64,000 bases of DNA from Acinetobacter pollinis (GTDB taxonomy: Bacteria; Pseudomonadota; Gammaproteobacteria; Pseudomonadales; Moraxellaceae), in contig NZ_VTDQ01000011.1 of NCBI RefSeq assembly GCF_015627175.1, positions 16,574 to 80,573 on the forward strand, read 5' to 3'. This document shows positions 54,150-63,845 of the stretch, one piece after another. The notes beneath the pieces were generated by a model. The model had not been told where the DNA came from, did not search any database, and saw only the letters and a list, made by a program, of their open reading frames with translations. Position 1 is the stretch's first letter. Every line of letters begins with the position of its first letter. The translations under genes and the position numbers were made by a program.

Positions 54150-55511
54150 CTATTTAGTCTTTTGAGGACGTTGATAATTTGCTTTTTCGATTTGTTGTGA
54201 ACGTTCAAAAGCAAGCGTATTTTCAGGTACATCTCGAGTGATAACAGATCCAGCACCGACTGTTGCACCTTTACCAATAGAGATAGGGGCAACCAATGAA
54301 CTATTTGAACCGATAAAAGCAGATGAGCCAATTTTGGTTTTATGCTTATTTACGCCGTCATAGTTACAGGTAATTGTACCTGCACCAATATTAGACTCGG
54401 TACCAACTTCTGCATCACCTAAATAAGTGAAATGGTTTGCCTTAACCCCTTTTTCAAGGTGTGAGTTTTTAACCTCTACAAAATTCCCGATATGAACATC
54501 GTTATCCAGTTGAGTTCCTGGTCTTAAACGTGCGAAAGGACCAATAATAACTTTCTCACCGATAACAGCATTGTCGATTATGGTATAAGGTTGAATTTTT
54601 GTATTTGAAGCAATTTTGGCATCTTTTAATATCGTACCTGCACCGATTTCGACATTGCTTCCAATTTCGCAATGACCTTCAATAATTACATTGATATCGA
54701 TATAAACATCTTGCCCAGTGGTTAATGTACCACGTAAGTCAAAACGCTCTGGGTCGGCAAAAGCAACACCCTCACGCATTAAATGTATTGCTTGTTGGCG
54801 TTGAAAAGCACGTTCTAAATTTGCAAGCTGAATGCGGTCGTTTACACCTTCAACTTCATAAGCCAATTTCGGTTGAATTGATGCAATTTCTAAACCGTCT
54901 TGAACGGCCATTGCAACAATGTCAGTCAAGTAATATTCGCCTTGTGCATTCTCATTTGAAAGCTGAGGCAACCACTCATGTAATTTACTATTTTCAACAC
55001 AGTAAATACCTGTATTAATTTCAGTAATTTGACGTTGTTCCTCAGAGGCATCTTTATGTTCGACAATTGCCTGTATCTGACCATGCGAACGAACGATACG
55101 ACCATAACCTGTTGGCTCATCTACATTCAGTGTAATCATACCAATACCAGTTTTCTGACTGGCTTCGAGCAATTTATTTAAGGTTTCTGAAGAGACTAAT
55201 GGCACGTCTCCATATAAAATAAGTGAGAAACCATCTGTAGGTAGCACTGGCAGTGTCATTTGAACTGCATGTCCTGTACCTAATTGCTCTTTTTGTTCAA
55301 CCCACTCTATATTTTCTTCTTTAAATGCATTTTGAACGTGTGCGCCGCCATGACCAAAAATAGTAATAATACGGCGGGCTTTTAATTGTTTTGCTGTTTC
55401 AACAACATGACCAAGTAAAGGTTGACCAGCCAAAGGTTGGAGTACTTTGGGCAGTTGAGAACGCATACGTGTTCCTTTGCCGGCAGCGAGAATAATCACG
55501 GTAGTTGACAT
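54150..55511 (-). CDS. glmU: Bifunctional UDP-GlcNAc pyrophosphorylase / GlcN-1-P acetyltransferase
   Basis: Acetylates glucosamine-1-phosphate and joins it to UMP, giving UDP-GlcNAc. The 453-residue protein has an N-terminal nucleotidyltransferase ([22 protein letters not shown], about 8-29) and a C-terminal left-handed beta-helix (about 250-430) with hexapeptide repeats and catalytic residues in NFVEVKNS and [12 protein letters not shown] 55511 (after AGGGTGAT) is chosen over a GTG two codons earlier. It lies 16 bp downstream of pgpA, so it may be read from the same transcript. Confidence 0.97.
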   Translation of the reverse strand: MSTTVIILAAGKGTRMRSQLPKVLQPLAGQPLLGHVVETAKQLKARRIITIFGHGGAHVQNAFKEENIEWVEQKEQLGTGHAVQMTLPVLPTDGFSLILYGDVPLVSSETLNKLLEASQKTGIGMITLNVDEPTGYGRIVRSHGQIQAIVEHKDASEEQRQITEINTGIYCVENSKLHEWLPQLSNENAQGEYYLTDIVAMAVQDGLEIASIQPKLAYEVEGVNDRIQLANLERAFQRQQAIHLMREGVAFADPERFDLRGTLTTGQDVYIDINVIIEGHCEIGSNVEIGAGTILKDAKIASNTKIQPYTIIDNAVIGEKVIIGPFARLRPGTQLDNDVHIGNFVEVKNSHLEKGVKANHFTYLGDAEVGTESNIGAGTITCNYDGVNKHKTKIGSSAFIGSNSSLVAPISIGKGATVGAGSVITRDVPENTLAFERSQQIEKANYQRPQKTK

Positions 55512-55527
55512 AATCACCCTATTGGAA

Positions 55528-56046
55528 TTAAACCGAGAAATTTAAATAAATAAGTATACATAAGGCAGCCCAGATACCAGCAATGACATCGTCGAGCATA
55601 ATGCCGAAGCCACCATCAACTTTTTGATCGATGACACGAATTGGCCAAGGCTTCCATATATCAAATAAACGAAAGAGGGCAAAACCAATCAGTGCCCATT
55701 GTATATTCATTAGATTAAAATAGATTAAAGGAAGAAAGGTAATTGATTGCCCAGCAAACTCGTCCCATACAATACGACCGTCATCGTGTACCTGAATTAA
55801 GCGTGCTGTCTTGCCACAAATGTATATCCCAATCAGTGTCATGAAGGTTATGAGTATGAACGAGCTATAAAAACCTACGTGCATAAATATTGGAATAAAT
55901 AAAAGTGCAAATGCTGAACCAAATGTACCCGGTGCTTTAGGAGAAAGACCAGAGCCGAGCCCCACACCTAAAAATATAATAAATCGGTGATAAAGGGAAA
56001 ATTGGCGAAAATGAATAGCTGGTTTATGCAAAATGCTGGTATCCAT
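55528..56046 (-). CDS. pgpA: Phosphatidylglycerophosphatase A
   Basis: Dephosphorylates phosphatidylglycerol phosphate in the inner membrane. The 172-residue protein has four hydrophobic segments and the family motifs [10 protein letters not shown] (about 35-44), WDEFAGQ (about 92-98) and [10 protein letters not shown] near the C-terminus. Its start overlaps the end of thiL by 23 bp, a common arrangement (nusB-thiL-pgpA) in gammaproteobacteria. Confidence 0.95.
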   Translation of the reverse strand: MDTSILHKPAIHFRQFSLYHRFIIFLGVGLGSGLSPKAPGTFGSAFALLFIPIFMHVGFYSSFILITFMTLIGIYICGKTARLIQVHDDGRIVWDEFAGQSITFLPLIYFNLMNIQWALIGFALFRLFDIWKPWPIRVIDQKVDGGFGIMLDDVIAGIWAALCILIYLNFSV

Positions 56047-56947
56047 GAAAATTTAAAGCTTGTTCTTCGTTTTGATAAGTCAGACGTAGACCTAAAGCAG
56101 ATTCAATATAACCAATCACACTTAATGAAACATTTGGTTTTTGTAAACAAAGTTTTTTATAGTTTTCTGGAGAAATTGTAAAGCAAAGCTCATAGTCATC
56201 TCCACCTGCAATTGCATATTGCCATTGCTGTTGTCGAGAGAGTGAATGTAGGGCATTGTCTGTCGGTAAGTTTTCAAGTTGAAGCGTTGCGCCCACGTTA
56301 GAAGCGTTTAGAATGTGTTGTAAATCTTGGATGAGACCATCAGATAGATCTATCATACTCGATGCAAAACCTAGCAAATGCTTTCCAAGCTCACAACGAG
56401 GCGTAGGGTAATCTAAACGCTTTTGAAGTGGATGACCTAAGTGCTGTAAGCCAAATGCAGCATCACCAAGTTGGCCACTCACGACAATATAATCACCAAT
56501 TTCTGCACCACTACGAGTAATGGCTTGACCTTTTGGAACCCAACCTAAAGCAGTCACACTAATTGTTAAGTGAGGCCCCTGAGTTGTATCGCCACCAATG
56601 AGTTCAACACCATATTGTTCACAACATGCAAATAAGCCTTGGCAAAAGTTGTCTAGCCAATCTTCTTGAATCTTGGGGAGTGTAATCGCAAGTAATATAC
56701 TGTGAGGAGTTGCCCCCATTGCAGCAATATCAGATAGATTCACAGCTACACTTTTCCAACCAACAGCATGTGCAGTGGTCGATGAAGGGAAATGTCTACC
56801 TTCGACCAATGTATCTGTGCAAATGACAAGTTGCTGGTTTTCTGGTGGGGTAATTAAGGCCGAATCGTCACCTATACCTAAGTTTACGTTACTCTGCCGA
56901 GCATGTTTTTGCTTAAAGTAGCGGTCAATAATTGAAAATTCGGCCAT
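56024..56947 (-). CDS. thiL: Thiamine-monophosphate kinase
   Basis: Phosphorylates thiamine monophosphate to the active diphosphate cofactor. The 307-residue PurM-fold kinase has LGIGDDSALI (about 23-32), VICTDTLVEGRHF, SDIAAMGATP (about 74-83) and GGDTTQGPHL. The start MAEFSIIDRYF at 56947 fits the family; the longer frame would overlap nusB. The ribosome site is weak (AAAGAC), consistent with translation coupled to nusB 10 bp upstream. Confidence 0.94.
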   Translation of the reverse strand: MAEFSIIDRYFKQKHARQSNVNLGIGDDSALITPPENQQLVICTDTLVEGRHFPSSTTAHAVGWKSVAVNLSDIAAMGATPHSILLAITLPKIQEDWLDNFCQGLFACCEQYGVELIGGDTTQGPHLTISVTALGWVPKGQAITRSGAEIGDYIVVSGQLGDAAFGLQHLGHPLQKRLDYPTPRCELGKHLLGFASSMIDLSDGLIQDLQHILNASNVGATLQLENLPTDNALHSLSRQQQWQYAIAGGDDYELCFTISPENYKKLCLQKPNVSLSVIGYIESALGLRLTYQNEEQALNFHGYQHFA

Positions 56948-56957
56948 AAGTCTGTCT

Positions 56958-57401
56958 TTATGCTTGCTTTTCAGCCTGACGTAATGTCTGTGCAAGGCGG
57001 TCTAATACACCGTTAATGTATTTATGACTATCTGCACCACCGAAGTGTTTTGCGAGCTCAATCGCTTCATCTAGTACAACACGGTACGGAATTTCAGCAT
57101 GATCACGCAATTCGTAAGCACCTAAACGTAAGGTTGCAAGCTCTACACCATCAAGAGCAGTTAAATCACGATCGAGTACGCTACTTAAAAGTTGATCGAG
57201 AACGTCATGTTCTGCAACCACACGTGTAAGAAGTTCATGATAGTAATTTAAATCAACCTTATGCATTGCATTGTCTGCACGTGTACGTGCTTCAATTTGG
57301 TGTACAGGATTTTGGCTCATTTGCCATTCATAAATCCCTTGTACGGCAAAGCGACGAGCTTTACGTTTAGCAGCATAAATTGCTTGTTGTGTTTGTGACA
57401 T
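56958..57401 (-). CDS. nusB: Transcription antitermination factor NusB
   Basis: Helical RNA-binding protein that joins NusE in antitermination of rRNA operons. The 147-residue protein has the N-terminal Arg-rich [20 protein letters not shown] (9-28) and the C-terminal signature [33 protein letters not shown] (about 106-138). It starts 3 bp after ribH ends, in the common ribH-nusB-thiL order. Confidence 0.95.
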   Translation of the reverse strand: MSQTQQAIYAAKRKARRFAVQGIYEWQMSQNPVHQIEARTRADNAMHKVDLNYYHELLTRVVAEHDVLDQLLSSVLDRDLTALDGVELATLRLGAYELRDHAEIPYRVVLDEAIELAKHFGGADSHKYINGVLDRLAQTLRQAEKQA

Positions 57402-57404
57402 CGA

Positions 57405-57875
57405 TTAAATTGCCTTTAACAAGTTAACCATTTCAATGGCAGTAAGAGCAGCTTCGCTACCTTTGTTGCCCGCTTTAGTACCTGAACGTTCGATGGCTTG
57501 TTCAATGCTGTCAGTAGTTAAGACTCCATTGATGACTGGTAAACCAGTCTCAAGACCAACAACGCCTAATCCTTTCGCACATTCACCTGCAACAAAGTCG
57601 AAGTGAGGTGTGCTACCACGGATTACGGCTCCAAGCGCAATAATGGCATCGTAAGTTGATGTATTTGCTAATTTTTTAGCAACTACAGGAAGTTCCCACG
57701 CACCGGGTGCGTGAACAACAGTAATATTTTCTTCAGCAACACCATGACGTTTTAATGTGTCAATAGCACCTTCAAGAAGGTGTTCAACAACAAAACTGTT
57801 GAAACGTCCAACTAAAATCGCGTAACGGCCTTCGCTCGCGAGATGCATTAAACCTTCGATACGGCGAATAGCCAT
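57405..57875 (-). CDS. ribH: 6,7-dimethyl-8-ribityllumazine synthase
   Basis: Condenses the DHBP-synthase product with the ribitylaminouracil to form lumazine, the riboflavin precursor. It is 156 residues. Active-site blocks are [15 protein letters not shown] (about 23-37), [15 protein letters not shown] (about 55-69), [21 protein letters not shown] (about 82-102) and the C-terminal [14 protein letters not shown]. It follows ribB by 12 bp. Confidence 0.96.
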   Translation of the reverse strand: MAIRRIEGLMHLASEGRYAILVGRFNSFVVEHLLEGAIDTLKRHGVAEENITVVHAPGAWELPVVAKKLANTSTYDAIIALGAVIRGSTPHFDFVAGECAKGLGVVGLETGLPVINGVLTTDSIEQAIERSGTKAGNKGSEAALTAIEMVNLLKAI

Positions 57876-57887
57876 AAGAAACCTCTA

Positions 57888-59012
57888 TTATTTTTCAGTA
57901 GATTGATCAGCAGAAATATATTCTACTACTTCTAAGTTAAAACCTGATAATGCATTAAAACGTAAAGGGGAGCTGAGCAATTTCATTTGCTCTACACCTA
58001 AGTCACGTAAAATTTGTGCACCCACACCAATATTTTGATATTGCTTTGAGAGCTCAGCATTAGACTTGCTTGCTTTACGCGGTAACAATGATGTTTCTAA
58101 AGCATGACCAAGATCTAACAAATGTGTTTGACCAATCCATACTAAAACACCACGCTCACTTTGTGCAATGTATTGAAGGGCATGATCTAAACTCCATGCC
58201 GTTTCGCCAGATTGCTGCTTCAGTTTCACGAGGTCGCGCAGTGGATTAAACCCATGAACTCGAACGGTAGTTACCCCTTCTTTCGGTTCGCCTTTAACCA
58301 ATGCAAGATGTGTTTCAGTACTACCATGTTCACGGTAGCGATAAAGTTCAAATGAACCATATTCCGTTTCAAGCGTTTCTTGCCCTAAGCGTTCAACAGT
58401 TTGTTCATTTGTCATGCGATAATGAATCAGGTCGGCAATTGTACCAATTTTTAACTGATGTTTCTCGGCAAATTTTTCTAAATCGGGACGACGTGCCATC
58501 GTACCGTCATCATTAATAATTTCACAGATAACAGATGCAGGCTCCAAACCAGCTAAACGAGATAAATCTGAACCTGCTTCAGTGTGTCCTGCACGGTGTA
58601 GTACACCACCGGGCTGTGCCATTAATGGGAAAATATGTCCCGGTTGTACAATGTCTGAGGGTTTTGCATGTGCTGCAACGGCAGTTCTAATGGTATGTGC
58701 ACGCTCTGCTGCTGAGATACCTGTCGTTACGCCCTCAGTTGCTTCAATAGACAATGTAAAGTTTGTACCATGTTGAGCACCATTTTGATCTACCATTAAA
58801 GGTAAATTTAACTGTTCACAACGAGCTTTACTTAAAGTAAGACAGACCAAGCCACGTGCATGAGTAATCATGAAGTTGATGTCTTCAGCACGAACATGCG
58901 TCGCTGCCATCACAAGATCACCTTCATTCTCACGATCTTCATCATCCATTAAGATGACCATTTTACCGGCACGAATATCTTCGATAATTTCTTCTACTGT
59001 GTTAAGTGACAT
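57888..59012 (-). CDS. ribB: DHBP synthase with degenerate GTP cyclohydrolase II-like domain
   Basis: Converts ribulose-5-phosphate to 3,4-dihydroxy-2-butanone-4-phosphate. The N-terminal RibB domain (about 1-200) is intact: [16 protein letters not shown] (about 22-37), the [12 protein letters not shown] block and [13 protein letters not shown]. The C-terminal part (about 205-374) has the GTP-cyclohydrolase-II fold remnant ([20 protein letters not shown]) but lacks the three zinc cysteines and the catalytic RQEGRGIGL segment, so it should not be a cyclohydrolase. The start MSLNTVEE at 59012 follows AGGTGG. Confidence 0.93.
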   Translation of the reverse strand: MSLNTVEEIIEDIRAGKMVILMDDEDRENEGDLVMAATHVRAEDINFMITHARGLVCLTLSKARCEQLNLPLMVDQNGAQHGTNFTLSIEATEGVTTGISAAERAHTIRTAVAAHAKPSDIVQPGHIFPLMAQPGGVLHRAGHTEAGSDLSRLAGLEPASVICEIINDDGTMARRPDLEKFAEKHQLKIGTIADLIHYRMTNEQTVERLGQETLETEYGSFELYRYREHGSTETHLALVKGEPKEGVTTVRVHGFNPLRDLVKLKQQSGETAWSLDHALQYIAQSERGVLVWIGQTHLLDLGHALETSLLPRKASKSNAELSKQYQNIGVGAQILRDLGVEQMKLLSSPLRFNALSGFNLEVVEYISADQSTEK

Positions 59013-59258
59013 CCGTCCACCTTTCCCAGATTGCACTTATTCTGCAAATACTGTTTGTAAGTTATGTTAGCAATATTTATCGCACTTCTTCGATATTTTA
59101 CCGTAAGCGCCGATGGGTTGCTATGAAAGTGATATTAAAATTTTACAATAAAAGAAATGGAGAGAATTGAATAGAGGGAAGGGGCTTTGTTATTTATACA
59201 TTTGTTAAAGCTGCTGAGAGACATCTGTATTACGTTATGAATACAGATGTCATTTAAA

Positions 59259-60539
59259 TTATGTTGTAGTTTTTTTACCCTTTAGGATTTCAGTTCTTAA
59301 CTTTTGAGCAATAACGGCACATGGGGTATTCATACCATTAATCATAAACGCATGGCGTGTAAGTACATTAGTTGGGCTAGGCAGTGCAACTAACTGATAG
59401 CAGTCATTTACGCTTTTGAGCATCGCATGGTCTAGATGCACAGCACTTTCTTTTGCGCTTAAAAGTTGACATAAGCGTGATGCAGCTTGAGGTGCTTCTA
59501 ATTGCATTTCATCTACAGCGTTTGAAATACCACAACGTGTTTGAAGTACAAAACGTTTTTCTTCTCTATAGCGTTTATATAACACTTCAGACAACAATTG
59601 AAAAACGGTTGAAATCATGAGTAAACAGGTTGCTGCTTTAGGTTTGTCTGTAGTAATACAGATTGTTGCACCTTGTGCATTAAACTCTTCTTCAATTGAA
59701 ATGGTTGATGTCGGAATTTGGTAATGCTGTGCACATAAAGCAATACTTTTATTGAGGAAGATTTGGCACAGGTTAAAATGTGACGTAGCAACAGATTGAC
59801 TGACAGAGTTAAGCAATTGTTTTGGGTCGTAAAACTGAATATTTAACGCAATTTGACTTTTATTGAGATCTTTGGCCTGAGTATTATCTAAGACTTGTTC
59901 AGCATTAAACACTTTACTTTTAGGCATATCTTGCTGTGTCACAAGCTCAATGTTTTTTTGTTTTTCTTGCTCTAAAGCTTCAGTTAAAGATTGAATTTCA
60001 TTTTTTAACTGCATTTCATGCTGAATGCGCTGAATATATTCAGTTCGACTTGGACGTGCAATGACGCGATAGGCAAGCCATAAAATTACATGTAGGAAGA
60101 ATGAAAGTACGATAGCAAGCCACTCAGTTCGTAAGATTTCTCCGATACTCGGCTTCACTAAGGTAATTTCGACACGTCCGACTTTCTTCTCATTTTGTAA
60201 GGCATCGCGAGAAAAAACTTCACCCGTACGTGTTTGTTGTAAACCACTCGTTGCAAGTACATCATTATTCATTCCTAATATACGAATAGATGCAACGCTT
60301 GGGTTGCTTGAGTAACGATTTGCAATGAGCGCCAATGAAACTGTATTTGGAGGGCTCATTTCCTGTAACCCATCTGCAACCAATTGGCTTGTCATGAGTT
60401 GCCCTTGATTCGCGCGATTTTCTTTTAATTGATAGGTTGTCGCAAGAACCAATAAAAAAGCTTGCAGTGCAAAACTGATGATAAGTAGGCTTGCAAAAAG
60501 CCCTTGTCTAGGTGCATTCAAGGTAACGTTCCAAAGCAA
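59259..60539 (-). CDS. AhpA/YtjB (SMP)-like membrane protein divergent from serB
   Basis: A 426-residue inner-membrane protein: TM1 (about 13-36), periplasmic domain (about 37-135), TM2 (about 138-160), then a coiled coil (QRIQHEMQLKNEIQSLTEALEQEKQK, about 170-195). The cytosolic C-terminal domain (about 230-415) hints at a degenerate class-III nucleotide-cyclase fold (INIQFYD, FNAQGATICIT, LQTRCGIS). Architecture and position beside serB match YtjB/AhpA proteins. No catalytic aspartates are evident, so a sensor or scaffold role is more likely. Confidence 0.65.
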   Translation of the reverse strand: MLWNVTLNAPRQGLFASLLIISFALQAFLLVLATTYQLKENRANQGQLMTSQLVADGLQEMSPPNTVSLALIANRYSSNPSVASIRILGMNNDVLATSGLQQTRTGEVFSRDALQNEKKVGRVEITLVKPSIGEILRTEWLAIVLSFFLHVILWLAYRVIARPSRTEYIQRIQHEMQLKNEIQSLTEALEQEKQKNIELVTQQDMPKSKVFNAEQVLDNTQAKDLNKSQIALNIQFYDPKQLLNSVSQSVATSHFNLCQIFLNKSIALCAQHYQIPTSTISIEEEFNAQGATICITTDKPKAATCLLMISTVFQLLSEVLYKRYREEKRFVLQTRCGISNAVDEMQLEAPQAASRLCQLLSAKESAVHLDHAMLKSVNDCYQLVALPSPTNVLTRHAFMINGMNTPCAVIAQKLRTEILKGKKTTT

Positions 60540-60867
60540 TTTAGTTTATTTCTAGTGCCTATTACAATAGCTTGGCTATTGAGCCGAAATGCGCTTATAT
60601 CAAGAGATATTTATAAATGCTGAAGCCAGTATGGGGCATATTTAACGCATGAATGATGATATATTTTAATAAATTAAGTTTAATTTACTCATCACTTTTT
60701 AAATATGGCACCTTATTTCATTGGCTTCAGTTAATTTATGTATAAAGTGATTTCGTTTCTATATCCAACTTATTGTTGTATGTGTAAAAAAATATGGCTA
60801 ATTTTAACATATTAGAATGCTAAAGTAGCTAGATTGAAACCAATGAGTAACATAGAAGATTGACTAT
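60540..60867. other. Divergent promoter region of serB and the AhpA-like gene
   Basis: About 330 bp without a gene. AT-rich, no strong inverted repeat recognised; must contain both promoters. Confidence 0.45.
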
Positions 60868-61806
60868 ATGACGCAGACAACTCCAATCCAATCTTATCAA
60901 TTCACCCTTTTGGGAAAAACTCTGACCAAAGATCATATTGCTTCTTTAAATCAGGTGTTTAAAGAATCTCAAATTACTGTTGATTCGTCGCCAAAATATT
61001 TATCTGTAGGGCAGGGGCACGATGCAGTTCAATTTGCAGTTAAAACCTCTCATGCTCAGCATACATTACGTGACTTGTGCTTAAACTTTTCTGCACACCA
61101 CAAAGTTGACCTGTTGGCGCAACCACAGTCGTTTGACACGAAAGCATGTCGCTTGGTTTGTTTCGACATGGACTCTACACTTATTGGACAAGAAGTGATT
61201 GATGAGTTAGCAAAGGAAGCGGGGATAGGAGAGCAAGTTGCTGAAATTACTGAGCGTGCTATGCAAGGTGAGCTCGATTTTCAAGAAAGTTTTAAAGCAA
61301 GAGTTGCACTTTTAAAAGGTTTAGATACAGATGTTCTTGATAAAATTGCATCGCGTTTAACAATTAATGATGGCGCTGCTCGACTTATCTCAACTTTAAA
61401 AGCCAATGGGATTCATACAGCTATTTTTTCTGGTGGATTTCAGTATTTTGCTGAATATTTAAAAAATAAACTGGGTTTAGATGAAGTACATGCAAATACT
61501 TTAGATATACAAGATGGGCAAGTCACAGGTGAAGTGAAAGGTCAAATTGTAGATGGTGCAAGAAAAGCAGTTTTGTTACAAGAGCTTGCGAACAAGCTTG
61601 ATATTTCATTAGAGCAAACTATTGCTGTAGGGGATGGTGCGAACGATTTACCTATGCTTTCTTTGGCAGGGCTTGGTGTAGCATTTAGAGCAAAACCTTT
61701 GGTAAAGGCGCAGGCAAAGCAATCTATTTCATATGAAGGGCTTGACGGTATTTTATATTTACTTCAGCTTTCTGATGATGAAATTGAATCTAAAACAAAT
61801 ATTTAG
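60868..61806 (+). CDS. serB: Phosphoserine phosphatase
   Basis: Last step of serine synthesis, hydrolysing phosphoserine. It is 312 residues. An N-terminal ACT-like region (about 1-90) precedes the HAD domain: nucleophile Asp in FDMDSTLIGQE (about 94-104), Ser in IFSGGFQYF (about 188-196) and the metal site GDGANDLPML (about 252-261). The length is typical of gammaproteobacterial SerB. Confidence 0.96.
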   Translation: MTQTTPIQSYQFTLLGKTLTKDHIASLNQVFKESQITVDSSPKYLSVGQGHDAVQFAVKTSHAQHTLRDLCLNFSAHHKVDLLAQPQSFDTKACRLVCFDMDSTLIGQEVIDELAKEAGIGEQVAEITERAMQGELDFQESFKARVALLKGLDTDVLDKIASRLTINDGAARLISTLKANGIHTAIFSGGFQYFAEYLKNKLGLDEVHANTLDIQDGQVTGEVKGQIVDGARKAVLLQELANKLDISLEQTIAVGDGANDLPMLSLAGLGVAFRAKPLVKAQAKQSISYEGLDGILYLLQLSDDEIESKTNI

Positions 61807-62194
61807 TGATCAAAGGACATCATAATTGAATAAAAGTATTTGAAAATTATGGTGTTCTTATTAAATAGGCTTAAACGATATCTATAAATCATATTTCTTA
61901 TAAAAAAAGAAATTTCTCACTTTTTCAGGTGGTATTTTTTTGTAATGACACGGGAAGCTATAAGTCATCATGGCTATACGCTAAAGACCAATTTAAAAAA
62001 CTGTAATTACAAAATAATATTGCGACATCTTGTGTCGTACTGAGCATTTATATCACTTTTTTTTCCACTTTTTTACGGCATAATATGGCTTAAGGAGTGT
62101 TGAATCAGATGTTTAACTCCTTCGAGTTGCAACAAAATAAATAGTAGTTATTTTTATTTATGGTTCATCACATACAGTGATTGACGGAGGTTTT
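61807..62194. other. Intergenic region with leader-like hairpin
   Basis: About 390 bp. A TAATAT box (62081-62086) is followed by a 7-bp stem (62092-62098 with 62116-62122). A possible 11-codon open frame (62109-62144) with GGAG upstream overlaps the hairpin. No other feature is seen. Confidence 0.4.
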
Positions 62195-62512
62195 ATGTTA
62201 ACAGCAAGTTTTGCCAGTATGGTGGGGACATTTCTCATCATGATAGCACTTGTTTCTGTGTACTTCTCACCGTATCGTCATTGGCTTGGTTTTATGTTAG
62301 CGGGTATGGTGTTTTGGGGTGCAATAGAAATTATGCGCTTGAGTATCCAATACACGTTACAGTGTTCAACATCGTCTAGTTATCTTATTTCAGCTTTTAT
62401 TGGAATGGTTGGCTTACTCTTCGTTTTACTACGTCTTAATCGTGTTGAACAAAAGACAATAGCGAATCGACAACTTATAGAACATACACCTGTGTATGAC
62501 GACAAACAATAA
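62195..62512 (+). CDS. Hypothetical membrane protein, 105 aa
   Basis: A 105-residue protein with three hydrophobic helices (about 5-25, 34-52 and 66-84) and a charged C-terminus. Not a family I recognise. ATG 62195 has an excellent GGAGG 5 nt upstream, so it is chosen over the GTG at 62177. It ends before a strong terminator, making a monocistronic unit. Confidence 0.72.
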   Translation: MLTASFASMVGTFLIMIALVSVYFSPYRHWLGFMLAGMVFWGAIEIMRLSIQYTLQCSTSSSYLISAFIGMVGLLFVLLRLNRVEQKTIANRQLIEHTPVYDDKQ

Positions 62513-62540
62513 TAATAACCAGTAGTAGCTCACTCGACTT

Positions 62541-62569
62541 GGTGTATTGAAAAATACACCTTTTTTTTT
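62541..62569 (+). terminator. Strong terminator after the 105-aa membrane gene
   Basis: GGTGTATT (62541-62548), loop GAAA, AATACACC (62553-62560), then nine T's. Confidence 0.95.
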
Positions 62570-62660
62570 AGATATTACAAGATATGTATTTTAGTTCAAA
62601 TCTTACTTATCCTTGGGTATGATACGATGCTCTAATATTTGGGAATATGAGAATCGGCGA

Positions 62661-63146
62661 ATGCGTATAAATCTTTCAGCAATTCCTGTTGTGAAATTAC
62701 CTGTAGTGGATGTCAGTACGGATCCATTAGATTTATTGGTTGCAGGTATAGCATTGCGTATGAAGCAACTTGCAAAAACCAGTCCAAAATTTATTGAGTT
62801 GACACACGATCGCCAATTACGTATTCAAATAAGTACGCAAAAGGGAATGGCGCGTCAAATTATAATTGACCAAGGTGCTGTTTCAAGTGTATCTGGTGAG
62901 GTCGAACCTGCCGATCTAGTGCTTCAATTTAAAAATAGCGATCAGGGTGTAAAAACATTTTTACAAGGAGATCCTGCTGTAATTCTTTCAGGTATTCAGA
63001 AAGGAAGTATTCAGCTCGAAGGCGACCAAAGATTATTGGTTATTTTTGCAAAGTTGTTGCGTTTGCTTCCACCAAAACTACCAAATCCTCTTCAAGAAAA
63101 AATTCAACATGCGAAAGCATTTATTCGTAAAAAAACGAGTAAGTAA
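62661..63146 (+). CDS. SCP2-domain lipid-binding protein
   Basis: A 161-residue protein starting MRINLSAIPVVKLP. A sterol-carrier-protein-2-like domain spans about 25-125 (LRIQISTQKGMARQIIIDQGAVSSVSG, DLVLQFKNSDQGVKTFLQGD, ILSGIQKGSIQLEGD). The same fold is used by UbiJ, the ubiquinone-synthesis accessory factor, but identity with UbiJ is not evident. The start at ATG 62661 is favoured over 62613 because the extra residues look non-coding. The bound lipid is unknown. Confidence 0.75.
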   Translation: MRINLSAIPVVKLPVVDVSTDPLDLLVAGIALRMKQLAKTSPKFIELTHDRQLRIQISTQKGMARQIIIDQGAVSSVSGEVEPADLVLQFKNSDQGVKTFLQGDPAVILSGIQKGSIQLEGDQRLLVIFAKLLRLLPPKLPNPLQEKIQHAKAFIRKKTSK

Positions 63147-63177
63147 AAATAAAGCCCTTATTTAAGGGCTTTATTTT
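63146..63177. terminator. Bidirectional terminator between the SCP2 gene and dtd
   Basis: A 14-bp perfect stem (63146-63159 with 63164-63177) around ATTT, with A and T runs forming its base. It reaches into the dtd stop region. Confidence 0.88.
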
Positions 63178-63619
63178 AATTTGTTACTTCAAGATTAAAT
63201 GTAACTGGTCCATCATTAATAAGATGAACTTTCATATCTGCACCAAATATACCGGTCTCGACTTTAATATTCTGTTGCTTTGTATATTCAATTAACTGTT
63301 CATATAGAACTTTTGCTTCTTGTGGAGGCATGGCATCTCCGAAGTCAGGACGTAATCCCTTTTGTGTTCTTGCCATTAAGGTAAACTGAGATACAAGTAA
63401 TATAGAGCCTTGCGCTTGTGAAATATTCCATCCCATTTTACCTTGCTCATCATCAAAAACACGGTATTTTAGTAATTTTTCAATAAGCTTTTTGCCAATC
63501 TCAAAATTGTCATCTTTAGAAATACCTAAAAAAACCAATAAACCTGTTTGAATTTCGCCAGTTGTCTGCTGCTCTACAACGACTTTAGCGTGTTGTACTT
63601 TTTGAATTAATGCGCGCAT
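63176..63619 (-). CDS. dtd: D-aminoacyl-tRNA deacylase
   Basis: Removes D-amino acids mischarged on tRNA. The 147-residue length is typical. The two family motifs are present: LVSQFTLMA (about 76-84, with the SQFTL core) and NDGPVTF (about 136-142, the NxGPVT motif). It is a single gene, convergent with the SCP2 gene. Confidence 0.96.
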   Translation of the reverse strand: MRALIQKVQHAKVVVEQQTTGEIQTGLLVFLGISKDDNFEIGKKLIEKLLKYRVFDDEQGKMGWNISQAQGSILLVSQFTLMARTQKGLRPDFGDAMPPQEAKVLYEQLIEYTKQQNIKVETGIFGADMKVHLINDGPVTFNLEVTN

Positions 63620-63845
63620 TGTTGTATTTAAATAAAGAACGTCTTTTTATTATAAATAATATTTAGCATAAAGCGTGCTTTGGAGTTTTTTTGTTTATCT
63701 TGCCATCATTATAAATTGAGAAGAGAAACAAAAGTTACTTTCAGATTAATTAAAATGCAATATATGTCACATTTTTTATAAATATTGTGTTTTTGATTTG
63801 TTTATTTATTGTATAATTTACTTTTTATTTAAATAACTTTTTCTA

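Noticed and set aside
59013..59258. FMN riboswitch upstream of ribB
   Set aside because: The conserved RFN segments were looked for on the minus strand and not found.
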